Source: Candidatus Kerfeldbacteria bacterium (GTDB taxonomy: Bacteria; Patescibacteriota; Patescibacteriia; JACPL01). Taken from it: a stretch of DNA of 46,027 bases. The DNA lies in NCBI GenBank assembly GCA_016182525.1, contig JACPGL010000005.1, positions 1-46,027 on the forward strand, read 5' to 3'. The notes beneath the pieces were generated by a model that was not told where the DNA came from, made no database searches, and worked only from the letters and a program-made list of their open reading frames with translations. A program made the position numbers and the translations under genes. This document shows positions 1 to 8,823 of this stretch, in pieces; within the stretch, counting starts at the first letter, position 1, and every line of letters begins with the position of its first letter.

Positions 1-141
1 CTGTTTTGTTCACGAAAATGACGCGGCGCCCGTTTGCCTTTTTGCTTCGCAAAAAGTTTTCCGGCCGCTATTTTCGTTCCAAAACATCACCATTTTTCAA
101 CTGTTTCTCCGCTTGGTTTTTCAAACGCCTGTGTATTTTTT
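1..141. repeat. Palindromic element F, copy 1 (cut by window edge)
   Basis: Bases 1-87 are identical to 3209-3295. The unit is an imperfect palindrome: TGTTTTG and ACGAAAAT at the left reappear inverted at the right, and the centre is the hairpin TTTTTGC-TTC-GCAAAAA. The right flank ends in ACGCCTGTGTATTTTTT (125-141), which is also the right terminal arm of copy 2. The left arm would lie before the window. It could act as the terminator of an upstream gene. Confidence 0.85.
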
Positions 142-160
142 GTTTTTTATGTGTGAACAA

Positions 161-251
161 GAAAAGAAAGGACAAATGGGAAGGCTCCGCCCGACGAGCT
201 GCGGGATCCGCGTGAGGCGGGCGGAAGGGCGCCCATTTGTCCTTTCTTTTC
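161..251. repeat. Large hairpin upstream of dnaA
   Basis: Perfect 20-bp inverted arms lie at 161-180 (GAAAAGAAAGGACAAATGGG) and 232-251. GC-rich inner arms continue the stem (CTCCGCCC against GGGCGGAAG). It ends nine bases before the predicted dnaA -35 box, so it may insulate dnaA from upstream transcription. A role in origin structure is possible but unsupported. Confidence 0.7.
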
Positions 252-259
252 TCGCTTCC

Positions 260-288
260 TTGACAATAAAAGAGCAAGGGGATTAAAT
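260..288 (+). promoter_or_regulatory. Predicted sigma70 promoter of dnaA
   Basis: TTGACA at 260-265, a 17-bp spacer, and TTAAAT at 283-288 (4 of 6 matches). A start near 295 would give a leader of about 120 nt containing DnaA-box-like sites, as expected for autoregulation. Confidence 0.5.
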
Positions 289-296
289 GGGAGAGC

Positions 297-363
297 TTTT
301 CCACATTCCGTCCACAGAATATACACATTTCTCCCCCTTTTCACCCATACTCCTTGTGGATGA
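297..363. promoter_or_regulatory. DnaA-box-like cluster in the dnaA leader
   Basis: TTTTCCACA at 297-305 fits TTWTNCACA. ATATACACA at 319-327 and TGTGGATGA at 355-363 (reverse TCATCCACA) each differ at one position. Their place between promoter and start codon suggests DnaA autoregulation. Confidence 0.4.
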
Positions 364-416
364 TCTGTGGTATTCTAGGAAGAGAACACGAAAAAACACA
401 CCTAAAACCCGGAGGT

Positions 417-1817
417 ATGAAAACCGAAGAAATCTGGAAATCCGTGCTTGGCGAACTCGAGCTCTCGATCTCGCGAGCCAACTTCACGACGTGGTTTAAG
501 AGCACCTTTATTCTCAATCAGAAGGATAATGAGATGGTTGTGGCTGTCCCAAATACCTTCACAAAATCCTGGCTTGAAAATAAGTACCATAAGACCATTC
601 TTGAAGTCGTCCAGCATATCACTGATCATAAGGTCTGGAAGGTCACCTATGAGGTTGAAACGCGGCGTCCAGAACGGATGTTTGAGCAAAAATCTTTGAG
701 AAAACAGATTGTTGCGGCCCCTCACCCAAAGATTGAGCGTGCTCCGCGTCCACGAGTCACAGCGCCAGCTCCGGTGCAAACACCGGCTCAATCCCACAAT
801 CTCAACCCTCGCTACACCTTTGAATCGTTTGTGGTCGGAAAAACGAATGAACTCGCCCGCGCCGCTTCTCACGCCGTTGCAGAAAAGCCCGGCCTCCGCT
901 ACAACCCCCTGTTCATTTTTGGGGGCGTTGGACTTGGCAAAACCCATCTTATGCAAGCTGTAGGACACGACATTCTCCACCGCGACCCCACAAAACGTGT
1001 TTTATATATCACCTGCGAGGATTTTACGAACGAATTTATTCGAGCGGTTCAAAAAGGGAGTACGGATTCGTTTAAAAACATGTACCGGTCAGTCGACGTG
1101 CTCCTTGTGGACGACATTCAGTTCATCGCCGGTAAAGAAGGGACGCAAGAAGAATTTTTTCACACGTTTAACGCTCTCCACCAAGCGAATAGACAGATTG
1201 TCATCTCGTCTGATCGCCCGCCAAAGGCCATTCCAGCCCTTGAACACCGCTTGGTTTCTCGTTTTGAATGGGGAATGACGGCGGATATCTCTAACCCAGA
1301 CCTTGAAACCCGAATGGCGATTTTGAGTAAGAAATGCGAAGAAAAAGGATTTCAACTCCCTGAAGACATGGTCGAACTTTTAGCCACGAACATTTTTTCA
1401 AATATACGAGAACTTGAAGGGGCACTTAATAAAATTATTGCCTACCATGAGTTAAATAACGTGGAGCCCAACGAGGACTCGGTGAAACACATTATTTCAC
1501 TGATCAGCACTCGACCCCGTAAAGGCGCGATCACCGCTCGGGGAATCATGGCCACGGTTGCGGAATTTTTCGATATTTCTGTTGATGATTTAGCTGGAAA
1601 TAGCCGAAAAAAAGAGCTTGTGGTGCCGCGACAAATTACGATGTTTCTTATGCGAGAAGAAATGAAAAGTTCGTACCCAAATATCGGTCAGGAACTCGGT
1701 GGCCGCGATCATACCACAGCGATGCATGCCTACACAAAAATCCAGACTGAAATTGAACATGATGAAAAGATTAAACACGACATCGCAATCTTACGTGAAA
1801 AAATTTATGTGATGTAG
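417..1817 (+). CDS. dnaA: Chromosomal replication initiator protein DnaA
   Basis: 466 residues, the usual family length. DnaA binds origin boxes and opens the duplex to start replication. Domain I starts at once (EEIWKSVLGELE), followed by a proline-rich linker at about 100-130. The AAA+ core shows Walker A GGVGLGKTH (169-177) and Walker B VDVLLVDDIQF (226-236). The C-terminal DNA-binding domain has the signature GGRDHTTAMHAY. ATG 417 is chosen because domain I aligns from there; an in-frame ATG at 360 would add 19 unrelated residues. Oddly, GGAGG (411-415) lies only one base before this ATG, closer than a working Shine-Dalgarno normally sits. dnaN follows after a gap holding a putative oriC. 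Confidence 0.97.
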   Translation: MKTEEIWKSVLGELELSISRANFTTWFKSTFILNQKDNEMVVAVPNTFTKSWLENKYHKTILEVVQHITDHKVWKVTYEVETRRPERMFEQKSLRKQIVAAPHPKIERAPRPRVTAPAPVQTPAQSHNLNPRYTFESFVVGKTNELARAASHAVAEKPGLRYNPLFIFGGVGLGKTHLMQAVGHDILHRDPTKRVLYITCEDFTNEFIRAVQKGSTDSFKNMYRSVDVLLVDDIQFIAGKEGTQEEFFHTFNALHQANRQIVISSDRPPKAIPALEHRLVSRFEWGMTADISNPDLETRMAILSKKCEEKGFQLPEDMVELLATNIFSNIRELEGALNKIIAYHELNNVEPNEDSVKHIISLISTRPRKGAITARGIMATVAEFFDISVDDLAGNSRKKELVVPRQITMFLMREEMKSSYPNIGQELGGRDHTTAMHAYTKIQTEIEHDEKIKHDIAILREKIYVM

Positions 1818-2048
1818 TGTGGGAAAGATGTGAATAGAGGGAGGGAAAGAGTGGGGAAATATTCATAAGGTGTGTATAAAAAAAAGAAAAAAATATATCT
1901 TCCACAATTCATCCCGAACCCTCTCTCTTCTTATCCCCTTCTCCACCTAATATTTTTCCGTTGTATTCCTTAAGAATACATCTTCTCACGAACACTTATC
2001 CCCTTATCCCCAGTCTCTATTATTACTCCTAGTTTATTATAGATATTT
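1818..2048. other. Putative oriC between dnaA and dnaN
   Basis: 231-bp non-coding gap. TGTGTATAA at 1871-1879 is, on the other strand, TTATACACA, a full match to TTWTNCACA. It is followed by an A/T-only stretch (about 1878-1897) that could serve as an unwinding element. Three TTATCCCC motifs occur near 1930-2013 (two in tandem at 1997-2011). The first part is purine-rich on the plus strand and the second pyrimidine-rich. Position and content support an origin, but only one box is a perfect match. Confidence 0.5.
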
Positions 2049-3155
2049 ATGAAACTTTCATGCACACAAGAGAATCTTGAACGAGGACTCGCAACTGTCG
2101 TCCATTTAGCAGGGAGGAATGTCACTCTCCCTATTTTAAATAACGTATTACTTAAAACTGAAAATGGAGTGATCCAGCTTATGACGACGAATCTTGAAAT
2201 GGGCGTGCGGGCAACTCTTCGCGGCAAAGTTGAGGAGGAAGGATCGTTTACCGTGCAAGCGCGATTGTTTATGGACTATGTCGGACTTCTCCCGAATGAC
2301 CGTGTGGATATTGAAGTGTCGGAGAATTTAATGCGCATTGTCGGTGGAGGGAATGAAACAACGATGAAGGGGTTAACCGCCGACGAATTCCCTCTCCTTC
2401 CAAGTATTGAGCAGCAAAATGGGATTGAAGTGGATCTTCATACTTTTCGTGATGCGGTTACTGAAACGCTGTTTGCCGCTGCGCTCGATGACACACGCCC
2501 GGAGATTAGCGGAGTGTATTGCGTAGTTGCGAATCAAACATTTACCTGTGTAGGAACAGATAGTTATCGTTTAGCTGAGCGAATCATTCCACTCCACAAA
2601 GCATTTTCTGGTGAAGCGCGATGGATTCTCCCCTTGCGAACACTTCAAGAACTTCTCCGTATCTTGTCCCAAGCTGAAGCGGGCACGCTCCAAATCTTCT
2701 GGTCAGAAAATCAAATCGCATTTCTGTGGGACGATGTGGAGTTTATTTCTCGCCTTGTGGAAGGGCAATACCCTGACTATCAACAAATTATCCCCAAAGA
2801 CTTTCGTACCGAAGCGATCGTGTCTCGCGATGATTTAATTAAAACAGTTAAAACCGCGAGTTTATTTGCAAAATCCGGAATTAATGATGTGGCGCTCCAA
2901 CTTTCAGCAAAAGAGAATATGCTTATTGTCTCATCAGCGAATCAGCAGGTCGGGGAGAATGTGAGTCGGCTTAAAAGTATTATAAAAGGCGACGACAATA
3001 CAATTGTGTTTAATTATCGGTATCTTTTAGAGGGGCTTGCCTCATTTGAAACGGACGAGGTAAAGCTGCAGGTGATTGATAGCGACAACCCGGGCCTCTT
3101 TCGCCCGAACTCCGACGACAAGCACATCTATCTCGTGATGCCGATTAAGAAATAA
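2049..3155 (+). CDS. dnaN: DNA polymerase III beta sliding clamp
   Basis: 368 residues, the normal length for the ring-shaped clamp that tethers the replicative polymerase to DNA. The N-terminus (MKLSCTQENLERGL, then LAGRNVTLPILNNVLL) and the C-terminal end (KHIYLVMPIKK, the usual M-P-[IVM] ending) are typical, with three clamp domains over the length. No Shine-Dalgarno precedes ATG 2049; a TATTAT box at 2035-2040 ends eight bases before it, so the mRNA may be leaderless. Transcription probably ends in the inverted arms at 3154-3313. Confidence 0.97.
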   Translation: MKLSCTQENLERGLATVVHLAGRNVTLPILNNVLLKTENGVIQLMTTNLEMGVRATLRGKVEEEGSFTVQARLFMDYVGLLPNDRVDIEVSENLMRIVGGGNETTMKGLTADEFPLLPSIEQQNGIEVDLHTFRDAVTETLFAAALDDTRPEISGVYCVVANQTFTCVGTDSYRLAERIIPLHKAFSGEARWILPLRTLQELLRILSQAEAGTLQIFWSENQIAFLWDDVEFISRLVEGQYPDYQQIIPKDFRTEAIVSRDDLIKTVKTASLFAKSGINDVALQLSAKENMLIVSSANQQVGENVSRLKSIIKGDDNTIVFNYRYLLEGLASFETDEVKLQVIDSDNPGLFRPNSDDKHIYLVMPIKK

Positions 3156-3313
3156 AAAAATACACAGGCGTTTTCCAAACCGGGCTCCAAAACAGTGAAA
3201 AATGGAGCCTGTTTTGTTCACGAAAATGACGCGGCGCCCGTTTGCCTTTTTGCTTCGCAAAAAGTTTTCCGGCCGCTATTTTCGTTCCAAAACATACGCC
3301 TGTGTATTTTTTT
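3154..3313. terminator. Bidirectional terminator arms enclosing palindrome F copy 2
   Basis: Perfect 18-bp inverted arms: A7-TACACAGGCGT at 3154-3171 and ACGCCTGTGTA-T7 at 3296-3313. The A-tract and T-tract suit termination of both dnaN (plus) and the convergent surface-protein gene (minus, ending 3319). The large loop contains the 87-bp palindrome (3209-3295) shared with the window start. Confidence 0.7.
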
Positions 3314-3318
3314 ATTTC

Positions 3319-6300
3319 TTACGGCACAGTAATTGTCACGATGTTGGAGTTAAGACTTTCCTTTTTATACGGGTGGGTGGTGTCAACGGCGCGCGTCATG
3401 ATGGTGTGTGTGCCCGGAGAAAGGGTTTGTGTGAGTTCAAAGAAAAAGTTCGATGTCCCACCGCGCGGTTCGCGGCCTGTTGTGGTGCCAACATAGTGCC
3501 CATCCACAAAAACATTGACAAGGTTATGGTCTTTCACAACCCCTGCCGGGATGGGCGTGGATGACGTGATCTCGCCAGCTTGCGGATGGAGAATAATTGG
3601 AGCCGGGTTTGGATGGATCACGCGGAAATATACGGGTGCGCTTTCGCGAATACGTTCTCCATTCTCATTCACCTCGCGAATGAACACGCTGTGGATAGCG
3701 AGTTGGAGTGGTGCTTTGAGGATGTGCGCGAAGTTCAGTGTTGTTCGGTTGGTGAGCGTGGCCACAACGCGGTGATCGACAAGAATTTCAACCATGTGAG
3801 CGGTGGGCGCAAGGCCGACAATGGTTGGAGTTGGGCTGGAGGTGGTGTTCACCGGGTCATTCGTATAGTCGCGTTCAAAGGTATTTAATACTTTTGCTTC
3901 TTTTTTAGAGAAGATAAAGAAGAAGTGTTCATCGGAAAACACCGAGGTTGTTTCTCCGTCCACTGAACGGGCTTTGACGGTATGTTTGCCGGGTAACAGG
4001 GCAGGAGAGGTGAACGAGAAGTCGCCGACCCCAGAGGTGTGAACGCGCGTTGCTGTTGTTCCGCGGTTCACTCCATCAATCCAGATTTCAACATTCATCC
4101 CTGAACCAGCAAGCCCAGTTATAATAGGCCGAGTGTTTTCTGTGGTGAACCAATCTGCCGGCGCGACAAGTGATGGTGTGCGAAGGTCGCTTGCGGTCTC
4201 GTCTATTTCTTCGGGCTCTGGCGTCTCCTCTGGTACAGGTGATTGTTCGGGCTCTTCGTCACCCTCCTCTTCTTCCTCTTGCCCTTCGGTTTGGGTGGTG
4301 AATGAGAAGATGTCACTTACTCTTCCAGCGCCGTACGTATTCGTTGTGGTAATCGTGAATCGGTACACTGTTGCTGGGATCAATGATGTGAGAGTGATGC
4401 TTTGTGCGCTCTGTGATTGTTGGCCGAGATTTGTCCCTGCCTCATCAGTGCCGTATGAAAGAGTGTATGAGGTTGGTGTGCCGTATGGTGCATCCCAACT
4501 CAGTGTTGCCTCGGTTTCGCGCAGCGTTGCTCTCACCTCGCTAACTGTGCCCGGAAACCGCGATTCATCAGCTCCAATATCGACAAAGGACGTATCAAAG
4601 GGCCGAGCATGACCCTCGTAATCAGTGCGTGGCGCGTTGACCAATGTTCCAGCGTCGCGCGCGCCTGATGCCGCTTTCAGGTGCACGTCTCCCCCATCGG
4701 CATTGTGGAGATCGGGGTTGATTGCCAACGAGTGCGCATCTTGAGCTGTTGCGTTTTGCCAATCAGCAAGTACGGCGAGTGGTGTTGGTGTCCCGTCTGT
4801 CATCATCCCAACGTTTCCTGATTCTGGGTCAAAGGCGTTATAGTCGGATGTGTACTGTGCACCGCTCGAAGCAGAAATGTGCGTGGTGTTTTCAGAAAAG
4901 ATGGTATTTTGGATTGTCACAGTACTTGCTCCTGATGCGAGATTCACTCCTGTGCCATTTCGAAGCACGGTGAGGTTTGTCAGGAGAATGTCGTCGCCGC
5001 TCACGCGAATCGCATCCGTTTGCGCATCGGTGATGACCATATTCTTGAGCGCGCTGTCGTGATTTGCGCTCGCGATATCAACACCCCGTGTTCCGCCGCT
5101 CACCGTCACGCCGTCAAAAATCATCGGGTATTCTGTGTTCACCGCAAGAGTGGCGCCTGACGGAGTCCCTTGGACCGCGAACGGCGTCTCCCCCCAGCGC
5201 GTGATCGTTGTGGTTGTTAAGGGGCTGCTTGTAGCCGACGCTCCTCCGGCCTCCGCAAACTCAGGATTATTTAATTCAACATTTTCAGGAAACGTCCCGC
5301 GCGCGTACAGGGTCTGCCCTTGCCCAATGTGCATTTGGGAAAGCGTATACGTGAGTGTTTTACATGGAGTGACCGCGCTCGAACAGGTGCCTGTGTCGCT
5401 GCCAGTCGCACTGTCTGTATAAAACACGTCGAAAATGGCTTCTTTTGAAAACGCGGTTTCATGCGCGCCGATATCCACGCCGTTGCCTTGTGGTCGCGAG
5501 TTTCCGAGAATATCGTTTACTGGTGAAACGTTGGCAACTCCTGCATCGATATTGACGCTCGTGCCAAGAAGGGTAAAGTCTCCGTCGTCTGCATTCTGGA
5601 ATGCAGGGTCTTGTGAAAGCGATTGTGCATCCAGCCCGGTTGCTGCTTGCCATTCGGCGAGCGTGGCATACCCGCTTGAACCGACTTTCCCAAGCTTTTT
5701 ATTTGTGGAGTAGAATGTATTTCCGTTTGAAGCGGTAAAGCGATCTTCGGAAAATGGATCAAGAGCAATCGCGTAGTCACCGTTTTCTGATGAGACCGTG
5801 TTGTACAGCGTGTTTCCTGATGCGTCGCTCATTTGAATTCCATGCCCGCCGCTTTTATAAATAGAGTTTGAAAGAAGCGCGACAGATGATGTATTTGCAA
5901 GATGGATGCCATTGCCGCTATTCGTATCAAAAATGGAATTTGAAATGGTTGAACTGGTTGTGTTGGATGTCAGACTCACTCCATCATCACCGTTTTCACG
6001 CGCAATGGAATTTGTCACTGTGACCGATGAAGATGCGCTTACACGAACCCCGTCTGATGTTGCGTGTGTAACGGTCACGCCGTCGAGGGTGATGGATGAG
6101 CTGCTGTCGATCGCGATGTTCGCGTCTTGAGCGTTGGAGACGGTGATATCGGAAAGTGTGAGAAACGATGCGCCAGAAATGGAGATGCCGGTTGTGTTTG
6201 CGCTCGCATTGATCACTGGAGCGGTTCGCCCGCTGTCTGTCCAAGCAACAAATTGCGTTGGAGAGTTTGCTGCTCCACTGTGCGCTGATGTCAGGGAGAC

Positions 6301-8262
6301 GCTTTCGGTAAATGCGGTTTGCGTTGTTCCGGAGCTTAGATGGAGAATGTCTTCGCTTGCTCCCCCACGAACGGTTTGGAGCGCGCGGGTGATTGTTTTC
6401 CACGGCGCAGCGGTTGTTCCGTGGCCAGACGTATCGCTGCCCGAAAATGCATCAATGTAGATATTGCCGAGCGCTTCTTCGTATTCATAGGCGCCTGGCT
6501 CTACTCCTTTGCCCGACGGACGTGCCAGACCCCCGAGATCGGTTGCGGGTGCGCTTGCTGCATCGCCGGTATTGAGTGCTGTGGAATCTCCGCGCAGGTG
6601 GTAATCATCGCTTGCGCTGCTTACGAAACTGGGGTCGGCCGAGCGATCGTGAGTACTCGCCGATGTTCCGGGGCCGTACGCTCCGAGTGCATTATTCCAC
6701 AATAGGTTGTAGTCGACGTTGGTTGTTGGAACACTTGCACCAAGAGTGAGACCGTACCGGTCGGTGCTGCCGGTAATGATGTTATTTTTAACAACTGCCG
6801 TTGCCGGGTTTCCATAGAGTCCAAGACTCGCCGCATTGGTCGCTGAACCGTCAGTATTGCCGTGGATCGTGTTGTTCAGAATCGTCACGTCATTTCCATT
6901 TTCAACATGGATACCTCCGACGCCGGTTGTTGCCGCATTTTCATACACGACGTTGTTTTGCACTGTCACCATTTTGCCGTTCGCGCCACCGCCAATGTAG
7001 ATTCCTGCTCCGTATGTTGCTGTGCTTCCACTCACCGTATTTTTTTCAATAAGCGTCCCATTGAGACATTCCTGACATCGAATCCCCCCACCTTTGTAGA
7101 CAGCAGTGTTCGTGGTCATGCTGTTCCCGCGTATGGTCGCCTTACCTTGAAGAACGTAGATTCCTCCGCCGCCAGCTCGTTCAATATTATTTAAGTGCTT
7201 TGAAGATGAGTTTGAAATAATGGTGTTATTTTCAATAACGGGTGCGTAAGCGGTATTGTTGTTTCCATACACATAGATTCCTCCGCCGTAATCGTAGACT
7301 TGATTTGCCGATATCGTATTGTTTTGGACTCTCGCACTTGAGCGTGTGAGGGAAATTCCTCCCCCGTTGTAGCGCCCTCCAAACGTATAGCTTCCTCTGA
7401 TGTATCCATAAGAAACATAATTATTCTGGATCGTTGGCGACGCATCGCTTACACGGACTCCCCCTCCTTCCCAGTGTGATCCGCTGTCGTCACCACCTTT
7501 GTAGAGGTAGAGTCCTTCAATCGTACTTGAGTTGCCTCCTGACACAATAATAATGCTTCCGTGGTATTCGCACGAGGCTGGTTGAAAACCGTCGCAGAGC
7601 TCATCGCTGAGGCCTCCTTCATTATCCCAGAATCCTCGGAGAGTTGTTGTTGTGGGGTCGCTTACGTTGCCCCGAAGGATGATGTTTTTTTGCGATGATC
7701 CGAGTTGGATTTGTGCTTCATGGTATGCTCCAGACAACACTTGGACAATTTGGCCGTCTTGAGTTGCCGCATCGATCGCGCTTTGAGCAGTGGTAAAGCT
7801 CAAGTCCTTGCTATATCCTGCGTTCACACACGCTTGGACAGACGAACTAAAGCAAATGTCCTTCGCTCCGACACCAAAACTGAATCGTGGGAGCGTGTAT
7901 AGTATGCTGAAGATCAGCCACGCCGTGAGCGTAAGGAATGTTGCAGCAGTAACAAGGAGCGTAAGGTTTCGCTGACGTTTGAACTCGACATACGACTCAA
8001 TGAAATTTCCTTTCCAGTCACGTGCCGCCACTTCGCGGAATCCCTTGTCCACTGACATGAAAAAGAACACCGGCAACGTGACCGTGAAAATAAAGATATT
8101 CGTGAGGATGATGACCCACGCCAAGAACAGCTTGCGGAGTTCACACAATACAAAAGCTTTCCGCCAGCGTCGAATGTAGATGAAACAGTTTTCGCGGCGG
8201 ATTTCAGAACGTTTGAGATTTTCTCGCTCTTGCACAAGAAGAGCGCGAATCCCTAGCACCAT
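3319..8262 (-). CDS. Giant membrane-anchored beta-helix surface protein
   Basis: 1647 residues. Two hydrophobic segments near the N-terminus (about 46-69 and 100-124) look like membrane anchors. They are followed by a very long Thr/Ser/Asn-rich region with right-handed parallel beta-helix repeats (recurrent patterns such as GGGIYV, IENNTI, VQNNVV). Next come a fibronectin type III-like domain (PGTVSEVRATLRETEATLSW to SFTTQ), an acidic Glu/Pro linker, and three Ig-like modules at the C-terminus with the recurring pattern VEIWIDGV..GTT / VNVFVDGHYVGTT. Beta-helix proteins of this design usually bind or cleave polysaccharides or act as adhesins; no catalytic residues can be assigned. A full-consensus promoter lies upstream. 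The start is the first ATG and has no clear Shine-Dalgarno. Confidence 0.85.
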   Translation of the reverse strand: MVLGIRALLVQERENLKRSEIRRENCFIYIRRWRKAFVLCELRKLFLAWVIILTNIFIFTVTLPVFFFMSVDKGFREVAARDWKGNFIESYVEFKRQRNLTLLVTAATFLTLTAWLIFSILYTLPRFSFGVGAKDICFSSSVQACVNAGYSKDLSFTTAQSAIDAATQDGQIVQVLSGAYHEAQIQLGSSQKNIILRGNVSDPTTTTLRGFWDNEGGLSDELCDGFQPASCEYHGSIIIVSGGNSSTIEGLYLYKGGDDSGSHWEGGGVRVSDASPTIQNNYVSYGYIRGSYTFGGRYNGGGISLTRSSARVQNNTISANQVYDYGGGIYVYGNNNTAYAPVIENNTIISNSSSKHLNNIERAGGGGIYVLQGKATIRGNSMTTNTAVYKGGGIRCQECLNGTLIEKNTVSGSTATYGAGIYIGGGANGKMVTVQNNVVYENAATTGVGGIHVENGNDVTILNNTIHGNTDGSATNAASLGLYGNPATAVVKNNIITGSTDRYGLTLGASVPTTNVDYNLLWNNALGAYGPGTSASTHDRSADPSFVSSASDDYHLRGDSTALNTGDAASAPATDLGGLARPSGKGVEPGAYEYEEALGNIYIDAFSGSDTSGHGTTAAPWKTITRALQTVRGGASEDILHLSSGTTQTAFTESVSLTSAHSGAANSPTQFVAWTDSGRTAPVINASANTTGISISGASFLTLSDITVSNAQDANIAIDSSSSITLDGVTVTHATSDGVRVSASSSVTVTNSIARENGDDGVSLTSNTTSSTISNSIFDTNSGNGIHLANTSSVALLSNSIYKSGGHGIQMSDASGNTLYNTVSSENGDYAIALDPFSEDRFTASNGNTFYSTNKKLGKVGSSGYATLAEWQAATGLDAQSLSQDPAFQNADDGDFTLLGTSVNIDAGVANVSPVNDILGNSRPQGNGVDIGAHETAFSKEAIFDVFYTDSATGSDTGTCSSAVTPCKTLTYTLSQMHIGQGQTLYARGTFPENVELNNPEFAEAGGASATSSPLTTTTITRWGETPFAVQGTPSGATLAVNTEYPMIFDGVTVSGGTRGVDIASANHDSALKNMVITDAQTDAIRVSGDDILLTNLTVLRNGTGVNLASGASTVTIQNTIFSENTTHISASSGAQYTSDYNAFDPESGNVGMMTDGTPTPLAVLADWQNATAQDAHSLAINPDLHNADGGDVHLKAASGARDAGTLVNAPRTDYEGHARPFDTSFVDIGADESRFPGTVSEVRATLRETEATLSWDAPYGTPTSYTLSYGTDEAGTNLGQQSQSAQSITLTSLIPATVYRFTITTTNTYGAGRVSDIFSFTTQTEGQEEEEEGDEEPEQSPVPEETPEPEEIDETASDLRTPSLVAPADWFTTENTRPIITGLAGSGMNVEIWIDGVNRGTTATRVHTSGVGDFSFTSPALLPGKHTVKARSVDGETTSVFSDEHFFFIFSKKEAKVLNTFERDYTNDPVNTTSSPTPTIVGLAPTAHMVEILVDHRVVATLTNRTTLNFAHILKAPLQLAIHSVFIREVNENGERIRESAPVYFRVIHPNPAPIILHPQAGEITSSTPIPAGVVKDHNLVNVFVDGHYVGTTTGREPRGGTSNFFFELTQTLSPGTHTIMTRAVDTTHPYKKESLNSNIVTITVP

Positions 8263-8309
8263 GCCAATTTCGTTGTTATTTTGGTTTTATTTTGTATTTT
8301 TACACTTTA

Positions 8310-8338
8310 ATTATAGCTTATTTTAGCGTTTTTGTCAA
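8310..8338 (-). promoter_or_regulatory. Consensus sigma70 promoter of the giant surface protein
   Basis: Read on the minus strand: TTGACA (8338-8333), a 17-bp spacer, TATAAT (8315-8310). Both hexamers are perfect. The start would be near 8303, giving a leader of about 40 nt. Confidence 0.85.
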
Positions 8339-8366
8339 CCAACTTGAATAAAATATGGTTTTGAAG

Positions 8367-8395
8367 TAGACTACAGGAGTTCTTTTTCTTAAAAT
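8367..8395 (+). promoter_or_regulatory. Predicted promoter of the 53-residue membrane protein
   Basis: TAGACT (8367-8372), a 17-bp spacer, TAAAAT (8390-8395). The -10 box ends six bases before ATG 8402, so the transcript would begin at or near the start codon. Confidence 0.4.
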
Positions 8396-8401
8396 AAACG
8401 T

Positions 8402-8563
8402 ATGGAGGAGCGAAAAACGCATCTTTCTGGGGATTTATGGACAGTCATTTTGGTTGTCGGGGTTCTGCTTGCGGGAGTCTTGATTTTTAGCTCAGTAGAC
8501 ACCAATCGAACCCTCACGAGCTCGCTTGCGAAGCAATTGTACGAGTTTGTGTTGAATATATAA
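8402..8563 (+). CDS. Small single-pass membrane protein
   Basis: 53 residues, beginning MEERKTHLSGDLW and ending EFVLNI, with one transmembrane segment (about 13-30). The N-terminus is charged and the C-terminal part polar. There is no Shine-Dalgarno at a normal distance. It is supported by the promoter-like sequence directly upstream, a reasonable hydrophobicity layout and its position before the tRNA-Arg gene. No family recognised; it could be a chance ORF. Confidence 0.45.
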   Translation: MEERKTHLSGDLWTVILVVGVLLAGVLIFSSVDTNRTLTSSLAKQLYEFVLNI

Positions 8564-8564
8564 T
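8537..8564 (+). promoter_or_regulatory. Predicted promoter of tRNA-Arg
   Basis: TTGTAC (8537-8542), a 16-bp spacer, TATAAT (8559-8564), overlapping the end of the small membrane protein gene and 35 bases before the tRNA. Confidence 0.45.
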
Positions 8565-8599
8565 GTACGACGCCTAATTTAGGCGGTTATAAGCTAAAT

Positions 8600-8672
8600 G
8601 CCCTCGTAGCTCAGTTGGAAGAGCGAGGCACTCCTAACGCCTAGGTCCCCTGTTCGACTCAGGGCGAGGGCA
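8600..8672 (+). tRNA. tRNA-Arg (anticodon CCU)
   Basis: 73 nt. Acceptor GCCCTCG/CGAGGGC; D arm GCTC/GAGC; anticodon stem AGGCA/CGCCT with loop CTCCTAA, so CCT at positions 34-36; T arm CCCTG/CAGGG with TTCGACT loop; discriminator A. The base pair closing the anticodon loop is an A-C mismatch. The 3' CCA is not encoded. Confidence 0.95.
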
Positions 8673-8765
8673 CGAGCGGTAATGAAATTGGCTAAGATGA
8701 GAGAAAGTTTATTCAGCGCCGATTAAATAATGATGATTACAACACGGATAGATCGACATGTCAAA

Positions 8766-8801
8766 TGTTCTACGTGCCTGCCTACCGGTAGGCAGGGAAC
8801 A
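8766..8801. repeat. Palindrome A copy 1 inside a split parS-like site
   Basis: The perfect 20-bp palindrome CCTGCCTACCGGTAGGCAGG lies at 8777-8796. Its flanks are TGTTCTACGTG (8766-8776) and GAACA (8797-8801). Joining the flanks gives a 16-mer that differs at one base from the two parS-like sites 400 bp downstream. Confidence 0.85.
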
Positions 8802-8823
8802 TTTAGGAATAACACTATGAGCT

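Noticed and set aside
402-980. Minus-strand open frame of 192 codons inside dnaA
   Set aside because: Antisense of a certain gene with no protein-like features.
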